The notes beneath the pieces were generated by a model. That model was given only the letters and a program-made list of their open reading frames with translations. It searched no databases and was not told the origin of the DNA. Shown piece by piece: positions 1 through 7,245 of a DNA stretch of 64,000 nucleotides; within the stretch, counting starts at the first letter, position 1; each line of letters starts with the position of its first letter. This DNA is from Rhodanobacter sp. ANJX3 (lineage in GTDB: Bacteria; Pseudomonadota; Gammaproteobacteria; Xanthomonadales; Rhodanobacteraceae). The position numbers and the translations under genes are program-made. The stretch is taken from assembly GCF_014200755.1 (NCBI RefSeq), contig NZ_JACHCM010000004.1:186001-250000 (forward strand), written 5' to 3'.

Positions 1-152
1 ACCCGCACGACGTGGGCCAATAATCGCAACGAGCGATTGTACCCGGGCGTTCCACGCACCGGGCCCGCACCGCGACAAATCGCGCCCCGAACGGTTTCGG
101 CAATGACGCGGTGCGTCAATCGATGCAGCGCGCACTGCGCCTGCGACAACCT

Positions 153-1163
153 TCAATCGACCTTGTAGTAATCCCGATACCAGCGCACGAAGCTGGCAAC
201 ACCTTCTTCGACCGACACTTTCGGCGTGTAGTCCACCGCCGCCGCGAGCGCGGACACGTCGGCTTCGGTATCGGGCACATCGCCTGCCTGCAGCGGCAAC
301 AGTTCCATGACGGCCTTGCGGCCCAGGCATTGCTCCAGCACCTCGATATAGCGCAGCAGCTCGACCGGCTGCTGGTTGCCGATGTTGAAGAGCCGATACG
401 GCGCCAGGCTTGTCGCGGGATCGGGCTTGTTGCCATCCCACTGCGGATTGCCCGAGGGCACGTTGTCCAGTATGCGGATCACGCCTTCGACGATGTCGTC
501 GACGTAGGTGAAACTGCGCTTGTGATGGCCGTGGTTGAACACCTTGATCGGCTCACCGGCCAGAATCGATTGGGTGAAAAGAAACAGCGCCATATCCGGC
601 CGCCCCCACGGGCCGTAGACGGTGAAAAAGCGCAGGCCCGTGCAAGCCATGCCGTAGAGATGGGCATAGCTGTGCGCCATCATCTCGTTGGCTTTTTTCG
701 ATGCGGCGTACAGAGTCAGCGGATGCTCGGTCGACTGATGTTCGGAGAACGGCATCGAGGTGTTGGCGCCGTACACCGAGCTGGTGGAGGCGAACACCAA
801 GTGCTCGACATCGTGATGACGACAGCCCTCGATGACGTGCAGAAAACCGGTGACGTTGGTCGACACGTAGATGTGCGGATTCTGCGCTGCGTAGCGCACG
901 CCGGCCTGCGCGGCCAGATTGATTACACGCTGCGGCTTGTGCGTGGCGAACGCCGACTCGATCGCGGCGCGGTCGGCCAGATCGGCGGTGATATGGGTGT
1001 AATTCGGATGCTCGGCAAAGCGCGCCAGCCGCGCCTTCTTCAGATTGACGTCGTAATAGTCGCTGAGGTTGTCGACGCCGACGACGTGATCGCCGCGCGC
1101 CAGCAGCCGCATCGCGACATGCGAGCCGATGAACCCGGCCGTGCCCGTGACAAGAATTTTCAT
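153..1163 (-). CDS. UDP-glucuronate 4-epimerase family protein (CapI/LpsL-like NAD-dependent epimerase)
   Basis: Extended short-chain dehydrogenase fold that probably inverts C4 of a UDP-uronic acid to supply a precursor for surface polysaccharide. The NAD-binding glycine motif GTAGFIGSH is at residues 7-15. The catalytic set is Ser128/129 in ASTSSVYG, Tyr152 and Lys156 in YAASK. The C-terminal LPLQAGDVPDTEADV segment is typical of UDP-glucuronate epimerases rather than GalE. I place the start at the ATG beginning MKILVTG (336 residues); an in-frame ATG lies 15 bases upstream, at 1178. It follows the dehydrogenase gene on the same strand after about 100 bp, so co-expression is likely. The exact substrate (UDP-GlcA or UDP-GlcNAcA) cannot be settled from sequence. 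Confidence 0.88.
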   Translation of the reverse strand: MKILVTGTAGFIGSHVAMRLLARGDHVVGVDNLSDYYDVNLKKARLARFAEHPNYTHITADLADRAAIESAFATHKPQRVINLAAQAGVRYAAQNPHIYVSTNVTGFLHVIEGCRHHDVEHLVFASTSSVYGANTSMPFSEHQSTEHPLTLYAASKKANEMMAHSYAHLYGMACTGLRFFTVYGPWGRPDMALFLFTQSILAGEPIKVFNHGHHKRSFTYVDDIVEGVIRILDNVPSGNPQWDGNKPDPATSLAPYRLFNIGNQQPVELLRYIEVLEQCLGRKAVMELLPLQAGDVPDTEADVSALAAAVDYTPKVSVEEGVASFVRWYRDYYKVD

Positions 1164-1263
1164 GCCGCTGTCATCCATTCGATTGATCGACGCGCTGACG
1201 CGTCAGTTCTGTCCGATGCCGGCTTGAGCCAATCCAACCATGGCCGGCGTTTGGACGGCCAAA

Positions 1264-2541
1264 TCAGAGACGACCGTCCACCGCATCGCGCGGCAGCACG
1301 TACTTCACGTCGTACAGCACCGATGACAATTTGCCGAAATCTCGAATGCCCTCGGCGCCGAGGGCGGCAAACTGGTGGTGCCCCACCGCTACGATCACCG
1401 CATCATACTGCCCCGCGGCCGGCTCGCCGATCAGATCGATACCGTACTCGTGCCTGGCGGCCGCAACCTCCACCCACGGGTCGAACACGTCGATCTGGGC
1501 GTTGTACGTAGCCAGCGCATCGATAATATCGACCACGCGCGTATTGCGCAGGTCCGGGCAATTTTCCTTGAAGGTGAGCCCGAGAATCAGGATGCGCGCC
1601 CGCACCGGATTGATGCCCTTGCACACCATCAGGCGAATCACTTCGCCCGCGATGTACTGGCCCATGCTGTCGTTGGTGCGGCGGCCAGCGAGAATCACGT
1701 CGGAGTAATGCCCGACCTCCTGCGCCTTGTGCGTGAGGTAATACGGATCGACGCTGATGCAATGACCGCCGACTAGGCCGGGCCGGAACGGCAAGAAGTT
1801 CCATTTGGTGCCCGCCGCCTGCAGCACCTCCAGCGTATCGATGCCGAGCTTGTTGAACAATTTCGCCAGGTCATTGACCAGCGCGATATTCAGATCGCGC
1901 TGGGTGTTCTCGATCACCTTGGCCGCCTCGGCCACCTTCAGCGAGCTGGCCTTGTGCGTGCCGGCGGTGATGACCGAGCCATACAGCCGGTCCACGAACT
2001 CGGCGATCTCCGGGGTCGAGCCGGATGTCACTTTCAGAATATTGGTGACCCGATGCTGCTTGTCGCCCGGGTTGATCCTTTCGGGGCTGTAGCCGGCGAA
2101 AAAATCGCGGTTATAGACCAGGCCCGAGACCCGCTCGAGTATCGGAATGCAGACTTCCTCGGTACAGCCCGGATACACGGTGGACTCGTACACCACGATG
2201 TCGCCGGCTGCGATCACCTTGCCCAGCGATTCGCTGGCCTGGACCAGTGGCGTCAGGTCGGGCCGCTTGGCCGCGTCGATCGGCGTCGGCACGGTGACGA
2301 TGTAAACGTTGCAGCCGCGAATCTCGTCCAGAGCAGCGGTAAAGCGCAGCCGCGCGGCGTCAGCCATCTCTGCGGCATCCACCTCCAGCGTGGCGTCGAT
2401 GCCTGCGCGCAGCGCGTCGATCCGCGCGGCGTTGACGTCGAAGCCGACGGTCTCGTAGCGCTTGCCGAACTCCACGGCCAGCGGCAGGCCGACGTAACCC
2501 AGGCCGACGACGGCGATTTTGGCGTTTTCCAGAGGCTGCAT
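1264..2541 (-). CDS. Nucleotide-sugar 6-dehydrogenase, TviB/WbpA-like (UDP-GlcNAc dehydrogenase)
   Basis: UDP-sugar dehydrogenase of 425 residues, the normal family length. It oxidises C6 of a UDP-hexose to the uronic acid with two NAD+. The N-terminal Rossmann motif VVGLGYVGLPLA is at residues 11-22. The catalytic cysteine is Cys261 in GGHCISVDPYYL, and the active-site lysine is in EAAKVIENTQRD near residue 208. The closest remembered relatives are the Vi-antigen TviB enzymes acting on UDP-GlcNAc, but specificity is an inference. The gene is first in the pair with the epimerase at 153-1163; together they would make an epimerised UDP-uronic acid for capsule, exopolysaccharide or O-antigen. 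The gene set probably continues left of the window. Confidence 0.9.
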   Translation of the reverse strand: MQPLENAKIAVVGLGYVGLPLAVEFGKRYETVGFDVNAARIDALRAGIDATLEVDAAEMADAARLRFTAALDEIRGCNVYIVTVPTPIDAAKRPDLTPLVQASESLGKVIAAGDIVVYESTVYPGCTEEVCIPILERVSGLVYNRDFFAGYSPERINPGDKQHRVTNILKVTSGSTPEIAEFVDRLYGSVITAGTHKASSLKVAEAAKVIENTQRDLNIALVNDLAKLFNKLGIDTLEVLQAAGTKWNFLPFRPGLVGGHCISVDPYYLTHKAQEVGHYSDVILAGRRTNDSMGQYIAGEVIRLMVCKGINPVRARILILGLTFKENCPDLRNTRVVDIIDALATYNAQIDVFDPWVEVAAARHEYGIDLIGEPAAGQYDAVIVAVGHHQFAALGAEGIRDFGKLSSVLYDVKYVLPRDAVDGRL

Positions 2542-2640
2542 GCGGTGATTCCCTGAAGACCCTCTAGTTTGGCAGCCTTGCCGCAGCGTGGCGATGGCAC
2601 GGCGACAGGCAGCGAAATGAGGCGGAGCAACACTCCACGC

Positions 2641-2669
2641 AAAAAAAAGCCCGTCGCAGGACGGGCTTT
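2641..2669 (-). terminator. Rho-independent terminator of the cytochrome oxidase operon
   Basis: On the minus strand an AAAGCCCGTC arm, a 4-base CTGC loop and a GACGGGCTTT arm are followed by a run of T. The arms pair perfectly. It lies 20 bp past the ctaE stop codon, so it should end the oxidase operon transcript. Confidence 0.93.
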
Positions 2670-2688
2670 CGATACTCGCGCAGTCGCG

Positions 2689-3576
2689 TCAGAGAATGTA
2701 GACGAACATGAAAAGGCCAAGCCAGACCACGTCGACGAAATGCCAGTACCAGGCCACCGCTTCGAAACCGAAGTGGTGCTCCTTGTTGAAATGACCCTTC
2801 AACACGCGGAACCAGATCACCGCCAGCATAATCGTACCCAGCGTCACATGCAGCCCATGGAAACCGGTCAGCAGGAAGAACGTCGAGCCGTACACGCCGC
2901 TGTGCAGGGTCAGATTCAGTTCGCGGTAGGCCTCGATGTATTCGTGCGCCTGGAAATTCAGAAACAGCGCGCCCAGCAGGACGGTGAGACCAAGGAACAC
3001 CAGAATCTTGCCGCGATGCCCGGCACGCAGTGCGTGATGGGCGATGGTCACGGTGACGCTGGACGACAGCAGGATCAGTGTATTGAGCAGCGGCAAGCCC
3101 CATGCCGGCACGGTGCGGAACACGCCGCCGATATGCTGCGGTCCATTGCCGGCGCTGGATCCCCACGAGGCGGCATAGTCGCTCCACAGAAATTCGTGGG
3201 TCAGCACACCATGGCCTTCGCCACCCAGCCAGGGCAGCGAGAACATGCGGATGTAGAACAGCGCACCGAAAAAGGCGCCGAAGAACATCACCTCGGAAAA
3301 GATGAACCACATCATGCCCATGCGGAACGAGGTGTCGACCTGGTGGTTGTAGCTGCCGGCCTGCGATTCGTTGATCACCGAGCGGAACCAGCCGAAGAAC
3401 ATGCCCAGCACGCCGATCACGCCGACGATCAGCACCGTCTTGCCGAAGCCGGAATCGCCCGGCGGCGCATTGAGCCAGTGCGCAGCACCGAACATGGTGG
3501 TGAACATGACCACCGCGGCCACGAAAGGCCAGTAGCTCTTGGTCGGAATGAAATACGCGTCGTGCGACTGACCCAT
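2689..3576 (-). CDS. ctaE: Cytochrome c oxidase subunit III
   Basis: Seven-helix membrane subunit of aa3-type cytochrome c oxidase, 295 residues from MGQSHDAYFIPTKSYWPF. It contains the conserved membrane glutamate segment WFIFSEVMFFGAFFGALFY and the C-terminal signature FHGLHVTLGTIML followed by AVAWYWHFVDVVW. A longer open frame reaches 3678, but its first 34 residues are not family-like, so I start at 3576. Last gene of the operon, followed by a strong terminator. Subunit III stabilises the binuclear-centre subunit and supports proton uptake, which is family knowledge. Confidence 0.95.
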   Translation of the reverse strand: MGQSHDAYFIPTKSYWPFVAAVVMFTTMFGAAHWLNAPPGDSGFGKTVLIVGVIGVLGMFFGWFRSVINESQAGSYNHQVDTSFRMGMMWFIFSEVMFFGAFFGALFYIRMFSLPWLGGEGHGVLTHEFLWSDYAASWGSSAGNGPQHIGGVFRTVPAWGLPLLNTLILLSSSVTVTIAHHALRAGHRGKILVFLGLTVLLGALFLNFQAHEYIEAYRELNLTLHSGVYGSTFFLLTGFHGLHVTLGTIMLAVIWFRVLKGHFNKEHHFGFEAVAWYWHFVDVVWLGLFMFVYIL

Positions 3577-3691
3577 GGTTGAAACCCCGTGGACTTCTCT
3601 TGATGACGTTACCCCGCGTGGTGACGCGGGAACTGCAAACGGATCGGCCGCTGTCGACGACCGAGCATAACCTGCCACTGCGACGATACGG

Positions 3692-3823
3692 CTACTTCAT
3701 CAGCACGATCTGGATAAAGGACAGCAAAAAAAACGCCACCACGACCGACACCAGAATGGTCACCGTGCGTCGCACGCCTTTACGGCGCTTTTCGATCTCG
3801 TCACTTGTGAGCACGGGCGTCAT
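3692..3823 (-). CDS. 43-residue single-membrane-span protein in the cytochrome oxidase operon
   Basis: Short gene between ctaD and ctaE; its ATG is 20 bp past the ctaD stop. The product is 43 residues: a basic cytosolic stretch EIEKRRKGVRRT, then one hydrophobic helix from about residue 21 to 41 ending IQIVLMK. Small one-helix proteins occur at this place in other aa3 oxidase operons, often just before cox11. Here no cox11 (ctaG) follows. The membrane helix, operon position and absence of any competing frame support a real gene. Its job is unknown; oxidase assembly is a guess from context. Confidence 0.7.
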   Translation of the reverse strand: MTPVLTSDEIEKRRKGVRRTVTILVSVVVAFFLLSFIQIVLMK

Positions 3824-3843
3824 GGGTAGCGGTGGCTTGCCGA

Positions 3844-5460
3844 TCAATCGTTGACGTGGCCGTGCGCGAGATCTTCATCGCGAATCACCGGCGGCACGTC
3901 GAAGGTGTGGAAAGGCGCCGGCGACGGCACCGTCCACTCCAGACCCTTGGCACCTTCCCATACGCGATCGGTGGCCTTGTTCTTCGAGAACCAGATCGCG
4001 TGGATCAGCACGCCGAGGAAGATCAGCTGTGAGGCGCCGAACAGGAAGCCGCCGATCGAGCTGATCATGTTGAAGTTGGCGAACGCCACGTTGTAGTCGG
4101 GAATGCGGCGCGGCATGCCGGCCAGACCCAGAAAGTGCTGCGGAAAGAACAGTACGTTGACCCAGATCACGCTGTTCCAGAAATGCATCTTGCCCCAGAA
4201 CTCGCTGTACATATGGCCGCACCATTTCGGCAGCCAGTAATACGTGGCCGAGATGATCGCGAACAGCGCGCCGGTCACCAGCACATAGTGGAAGTGCGCC
4301 ACGACGAAGTAGGTGTCGTGATACTGGAAGTCGGCCGGCACCAGCGCCAGCATCAGGCCCGAGAAGCCGCCGATGGTGAACAGGATGACGAAGGCAATGG
4401 CGAACAGCATCGGCGTTTCGAAGGTCATCGAGCCGCCCCACATGGTGCTGACCCAGTTGAACACCTTCACGCCGGTCGGCACCGCGATCAACATGGTGGC
4501 GTACATGAAGAAGATCTCGGCGCCCATCGGCAGGCCGACGGCAAACATGTGGTGGGCCCACACGATGAACGACAGGAACGCGATCGACGCAATGGCGAAC
4601 ACCATCGCCTTGTAGCCGAAGATCGGCTTGCGTGCGAAGGTCGGAATCACCTCCGAGATAATGCCGAAGGCCGGCAGAATCATGATGTAGACCTCGGGAT
4701 GCCCGAAGAACCAGAAAATGTGCTGATACAGCACCGGATCGCCGCCGCCGCCCGGGTTGAAGAAGTTGGTGCCGAAGTACTTGTCGGTCAGCAGCATCGT
4801 CACCGCACCGGCCAGCACCGGCATCACCGCGATCAGCAGGAACGCCGTGATCAGCCAGCTCCACACGAACACCGGCATCTTCAGCAAATCCATGCCCGGC
4901 GCGCGCATATTGAGGATGGTCGCGATGATGTTGATCGCGCCCATGATCGAGCTGATGCCCATCAGATGCACCGCAAACACCACATAGGCCAGCGAGCTGC
5001 TCTGCAGGGAGAGCGGCGGATACATGGTCCAGCCGCCGGCCGGGCCGCCGCCGGGCAGGAACAGCGTGGACAGCAGCAGCACAAAGGCGAACGGCATGAT
5101 CCAGAACGACAGGTTGTTCATGCGCGGCAGCGCCATGTCCGGCGCACCGACCATCAGCGGAATCATCCAGTTACCGAGCCCGACGAAGGCCGGCATGATC
5201 GCGCCGAAGATCATTACCAGCGCATGCAACGTGGTCATCTGGTTGAAGAAGTACGGCTGTACCAGCTGCAGGCCCGGCTTGAACAACTCGGCGCGGATCA
5301 CCATCGCGAAGCTGCCGCCGATGAAGAACATCGTCAGCGCAAACACCAGATAAAGCGTGCCGATGTCCTTGTGGTTGGTGGACATGCACCAGCGCTGGAA
5401 GAAACTCTTCGGCGCGCCGTGGTGATCATCGTGGTGATCATGGGTGGCTGCGTGGGACAT
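3844..5460 (-). CDS. ctaD: Cytochrome c oxidase subunit I
   Basis: Catalytic subunit (538 residues, about 12 helices) that reduces O2 to water and pumps protons. Ligands are all visible: His79 and His391 for haem a, His389 for haem a3, His254, His303 and His304 for CuB, with the cross-linked Tyr258 in GHPEVY. The proton-channel residues Asp108 (GAPDMALPRMNN) and Lys332 (PTGVKVF) are present, as is the A-type glutamate Glu256. The start is well supported by GAGGTC a few bases upstream. The N-terminus is rich in His and Asp (HDHHDDHH), a loose possible metal-binding stretch. Second enzyme gene of the operon, after ctaC. Confidence 0.97.
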   Translation of the reverse strand: MSHAATHDHHDDHHGAPKSFFQRWCMSTNHKDIGTLYLVFALTMFFIGGSFAMVIRAELFKPGLQLVQPYFFNQMTTLHALVMIFGAIMPAFVGLGNWMIPLMVGAPDMALPRMNNLSFWIMPFAFVLLLSTLFLPGGGPAGGWTMYPPLSLQSSSLAYVVFAVHLMGISSIMGAINIIATILNMRAPGMDLLKMPVFVWSWLITAFLLIAVMPVLAGAVTMLLTDKYFGTNFFNPGGGGDPVLYQHIFWFFGHPEVYIMILPAFGIISEVIPTFARKPIFGYKAMVFAIASIAFLSFIVWAHHMFAVGLPMGAEIFFMYATMLIAVPTGVKVFNWVSTMWGGSMTFETPMLFAIAFVILFTIGGFSGLMLALVPADFQYHDTYFVVAHFHYVLVTGALFAIISATYYWLPKWCGHMYSEFWGKMHFWNSVIWVNVLFFPQHFLGLAGMPRRIPDYNVAFANFNMISSIGGFLFGASQLIFLGVLIHAIWFSKNKATDRVWEGAKGLEWTVPSPAPFHTFDVPPVIRDEDLAHGHVND

Positions 5461-5534
5461 GGGCTTGACCTCAACCTGATGGGAATGCGACGACGTAGAT
5501 GACGTGTGCGAAAGCGTGGTTACAAAAGCAAAGC

Positions 5535-6491
5535 TCAGCCCTGCTTGGCCGTGGAGGGTTTGTCGGCAACCGGTGCAGTCTGGGCGGTCTTCGGTGCCGC
5601 TGCCGTCGACGCAGCGGCAGGAGCAGGGGCCGCGGCCGGCGGATTGGCCTTTGCCTGCTCGTCAGCCAACCACTTGGCGAAATCCGGCTTGGACTTGGCG
5701 ACTACCACGATCGGCATGAAGCCGTGATCCTGGCCGCACAGCTCGGCGCACTGGCCGCGGTAGATGCCCGGCTCTTTGATGTTGGTCCAGGCCGCATTGA
5801 CGATGCCCGGGATCGCATCGAGCTTCCAGCCCAGCGCCGGCACCCACCACGAATGGATCACGTCGGCACCGGTGATGACGAAACGAATCTTGGTGTCGAC
5901 CGGCACGATCAGCGGCTTGTCGACATCGAGCAGATAGGTGTTTTCGTTGCCCGACTTGACCGCATACGGGTCCATACCTGAGCCGAGCTGGCGCGTCTGG
6001 TCGCTCTGCGTGTCGAGTTTGGACATAAAGCCGACCTTGCTGATCGGCTTGCCCAGGTAATCCACGTAATCGTAGCGCCACTTCCACTGATAGCCGGTCA
6101 CCTTGACCGTCATCTGCGAGCCGGTGGTATCGGCCCAGGAAGTGATGCCACCGGTGGCGAAGTAAGCCAGCGTGATCAGAATGATCACCGGAATCGTCGT
6201 CCAGACGATTTCCAGCTTGGTGTTGTGCGACCACTTTTCGGCGACCGCACCGCGCGATTTGCGAAAGCGGAACATCGCGATGAACATCGCGCCGAACACC
6301 AGCACGCCGATCACCACGCACACGCCGAAGGACCAGTTGTTCAGCTCGTAGGGCACGTGCGACCAGGTCGAACCGCCCGGCTGCATGTTCAACTGATACG
6401 GCGACGGGTCCGCGCTGGCAGCGCTGCCGAACAGCGCTGCTGCAAGGGTCGCCGCTGCCGTGAATGATCGCCTGATGCTGCCAGATGTCAT
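5535..6491 (-). CDS. ctaC: Cytochrome c oxidase subunit II
   Basis: CuA-bearing electron-entry subunit, 318 residues. A signal peptide ends near SAASA (residue 27). Two helices span about residues 54-76 and 93-115. The periplasmic cupredoxin domain carries the CuA ligands His213, Cys248, Glu250, Cys252, His256 and Met259. No CXXCH haem motif is present, so this is an aa3 rather than caa3 enzyme. The last 40 residues are an Ala/Pro-rich tail. The open frame continues far upstream, but the ATG at 6491, with AAAGGTG before it and a clear signal peptide after it, is the real start. Confidence 0.95.
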   Translation of the reverse strand: MTSGSIRRSFTAAATLAAALFGSAASADPSPYQLNMQPGGSTWSHVPYELNNWSFGVCVVIGVLVFGAMFIAMFRFRKSRGAVAEKWSHNTKLEIVWTTIPVIILITLAYFATGGITSWADTTGSQMTVKVTGYQWKWRYDYVDYLGKPISKVGFMSKLDTQSDQTRQLGSGMDPYAVKSGNENTYLLDVDKPLIVPVDTKIRFVITGADVIHSWWVPALGWKLDAIPGIVNAAWTNIKEPGIYRGQCAELCGQDHGFMPIVVVAKSKPDFAKWLADEQAKANPPAAAPAPAAASTAAAPKTAQTAPVADKPSTAKQG

Positions 6492-6511
6492 GTGTTGCAC
6501 CTTTGATGAAC

Positions 6512-6997
6512 CTACTTGCGCGGCTGGTCGTTGATCGTGGCCAGCAGCACCCTGAGTTTCTTTGACAGCTCGACGCGTTCCTGCTCTCCCAGAAAAACGC
6601 CGATCTCCATTTCGCGCCCGTGCGATGCCAGCAGCAGACGATGACGACCATTGCCCGGCTTCAGCAGCACGCGCACCCAGTACGACTGGAATTGCATGCA
6701 GCGTCGGCTCGGCAGCAGCTGCACCTCCAGCGACGACGCGTCGAGGGTGATGCGCTCGCTGCGATCGCCGGCCCGCCAGGCCACGCTCAACGCACACGCC
6801 ACAGCTACGGATTCCACCAGAGCGAACAGCGGCGCAAACACATTGCCCTGCCACGCGCCCAGTCCCGCCGTTGTCAGCGCCAGTACCGCCAGCACCCCGA
6901 TCAGTCGACGCATGCCGCGGCGGCTGAGCGATCGATTGGGCTTGAGCCACATCGTCACGCCCAGCACATCGTCGGCAACCGGTCGAAGCACGATCAT
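6512..6997 (-). CDS. DUF2244 family membrane protein
   Basis: About 161 residues with two adjacent hydrophobic helices (roughly residues 30-47 and 52-72) and a basic C-terminal cytosolic part ending RVLLATINDQPRK. This matches the DUF2244 integral membrane family, of unknown biochemical function. Start chosen at the ATG at 6997 (MIVLRPVADD), with GGATCC upstream; an open frame extends to 7138 without family similarity. The gene ends 20 bp before ctaC, so it is probably the first gene of the oxidase operon. A role in oxidase assembly or stability is inferred only from position. Confidence 0.8.
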   Translation of the reverse strand: MIVLRPVADDVLGVTMWLKPNRSLSRRGMRRLIGVLAVLALTTAGLGAWQGNVFAPLFALVESVAVACALSVAWRAGDRSERITLDASSLEVQLLPSRRCMQFQSYWVRVLLKPGNGRHRLLLASHGREMEIGVFLGEQERVELSKKLRVLLATINDQPRK

Positions 6998-7245
6998 GGG
7001 GATCCAGCGTGCCAGTAACGTCGGGATGATAGGCCGCGGCGCGGCAGTGGGCAACAATGCAGCAAAGGACGAATGTGAAACGCGCAGGCCACGGCCACGG
7101 CGAAGCGAGCAGTGGAAAGGTCGTCCGGCACACCACACAGCGTCGACCTCGCGCCGGGCATGCGCCCGGATGACGCACGCAAAATGCGAAGGCCGGCGTA
7201 CAATCCCGCGCTCCCCTCCGCCTGCGCGGATCTTCCGACAAGCCC
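6998..7245. promoter_or_regulatory. Divergent intergenic region between the oxidase operon and putA
   Basis: This 248-bp gap separates two divergent transcription units and must hold both promoters. I could not assign convincing -35/-10 pairs or an operator by eye. Because this PutA lacks the DNA-binding domain used for autoregulation in enteric bacteria, any proline-responsive site here would need a separate regulator. Confidence 0.4.

Noticed and set aside
1-152. Partial gene at the left edge
   Set aside because: No frame in the first 152 bases is continuous with a recognisable product; I see only non-coding DNA there.
111-1511. 466-residue plus-strand frame antisense to the epimerase/dehydrogenase genes
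   Set aside because: High-GC shadow of real minus-strand genes; the product is Arg/His-rich with no recognisable family.
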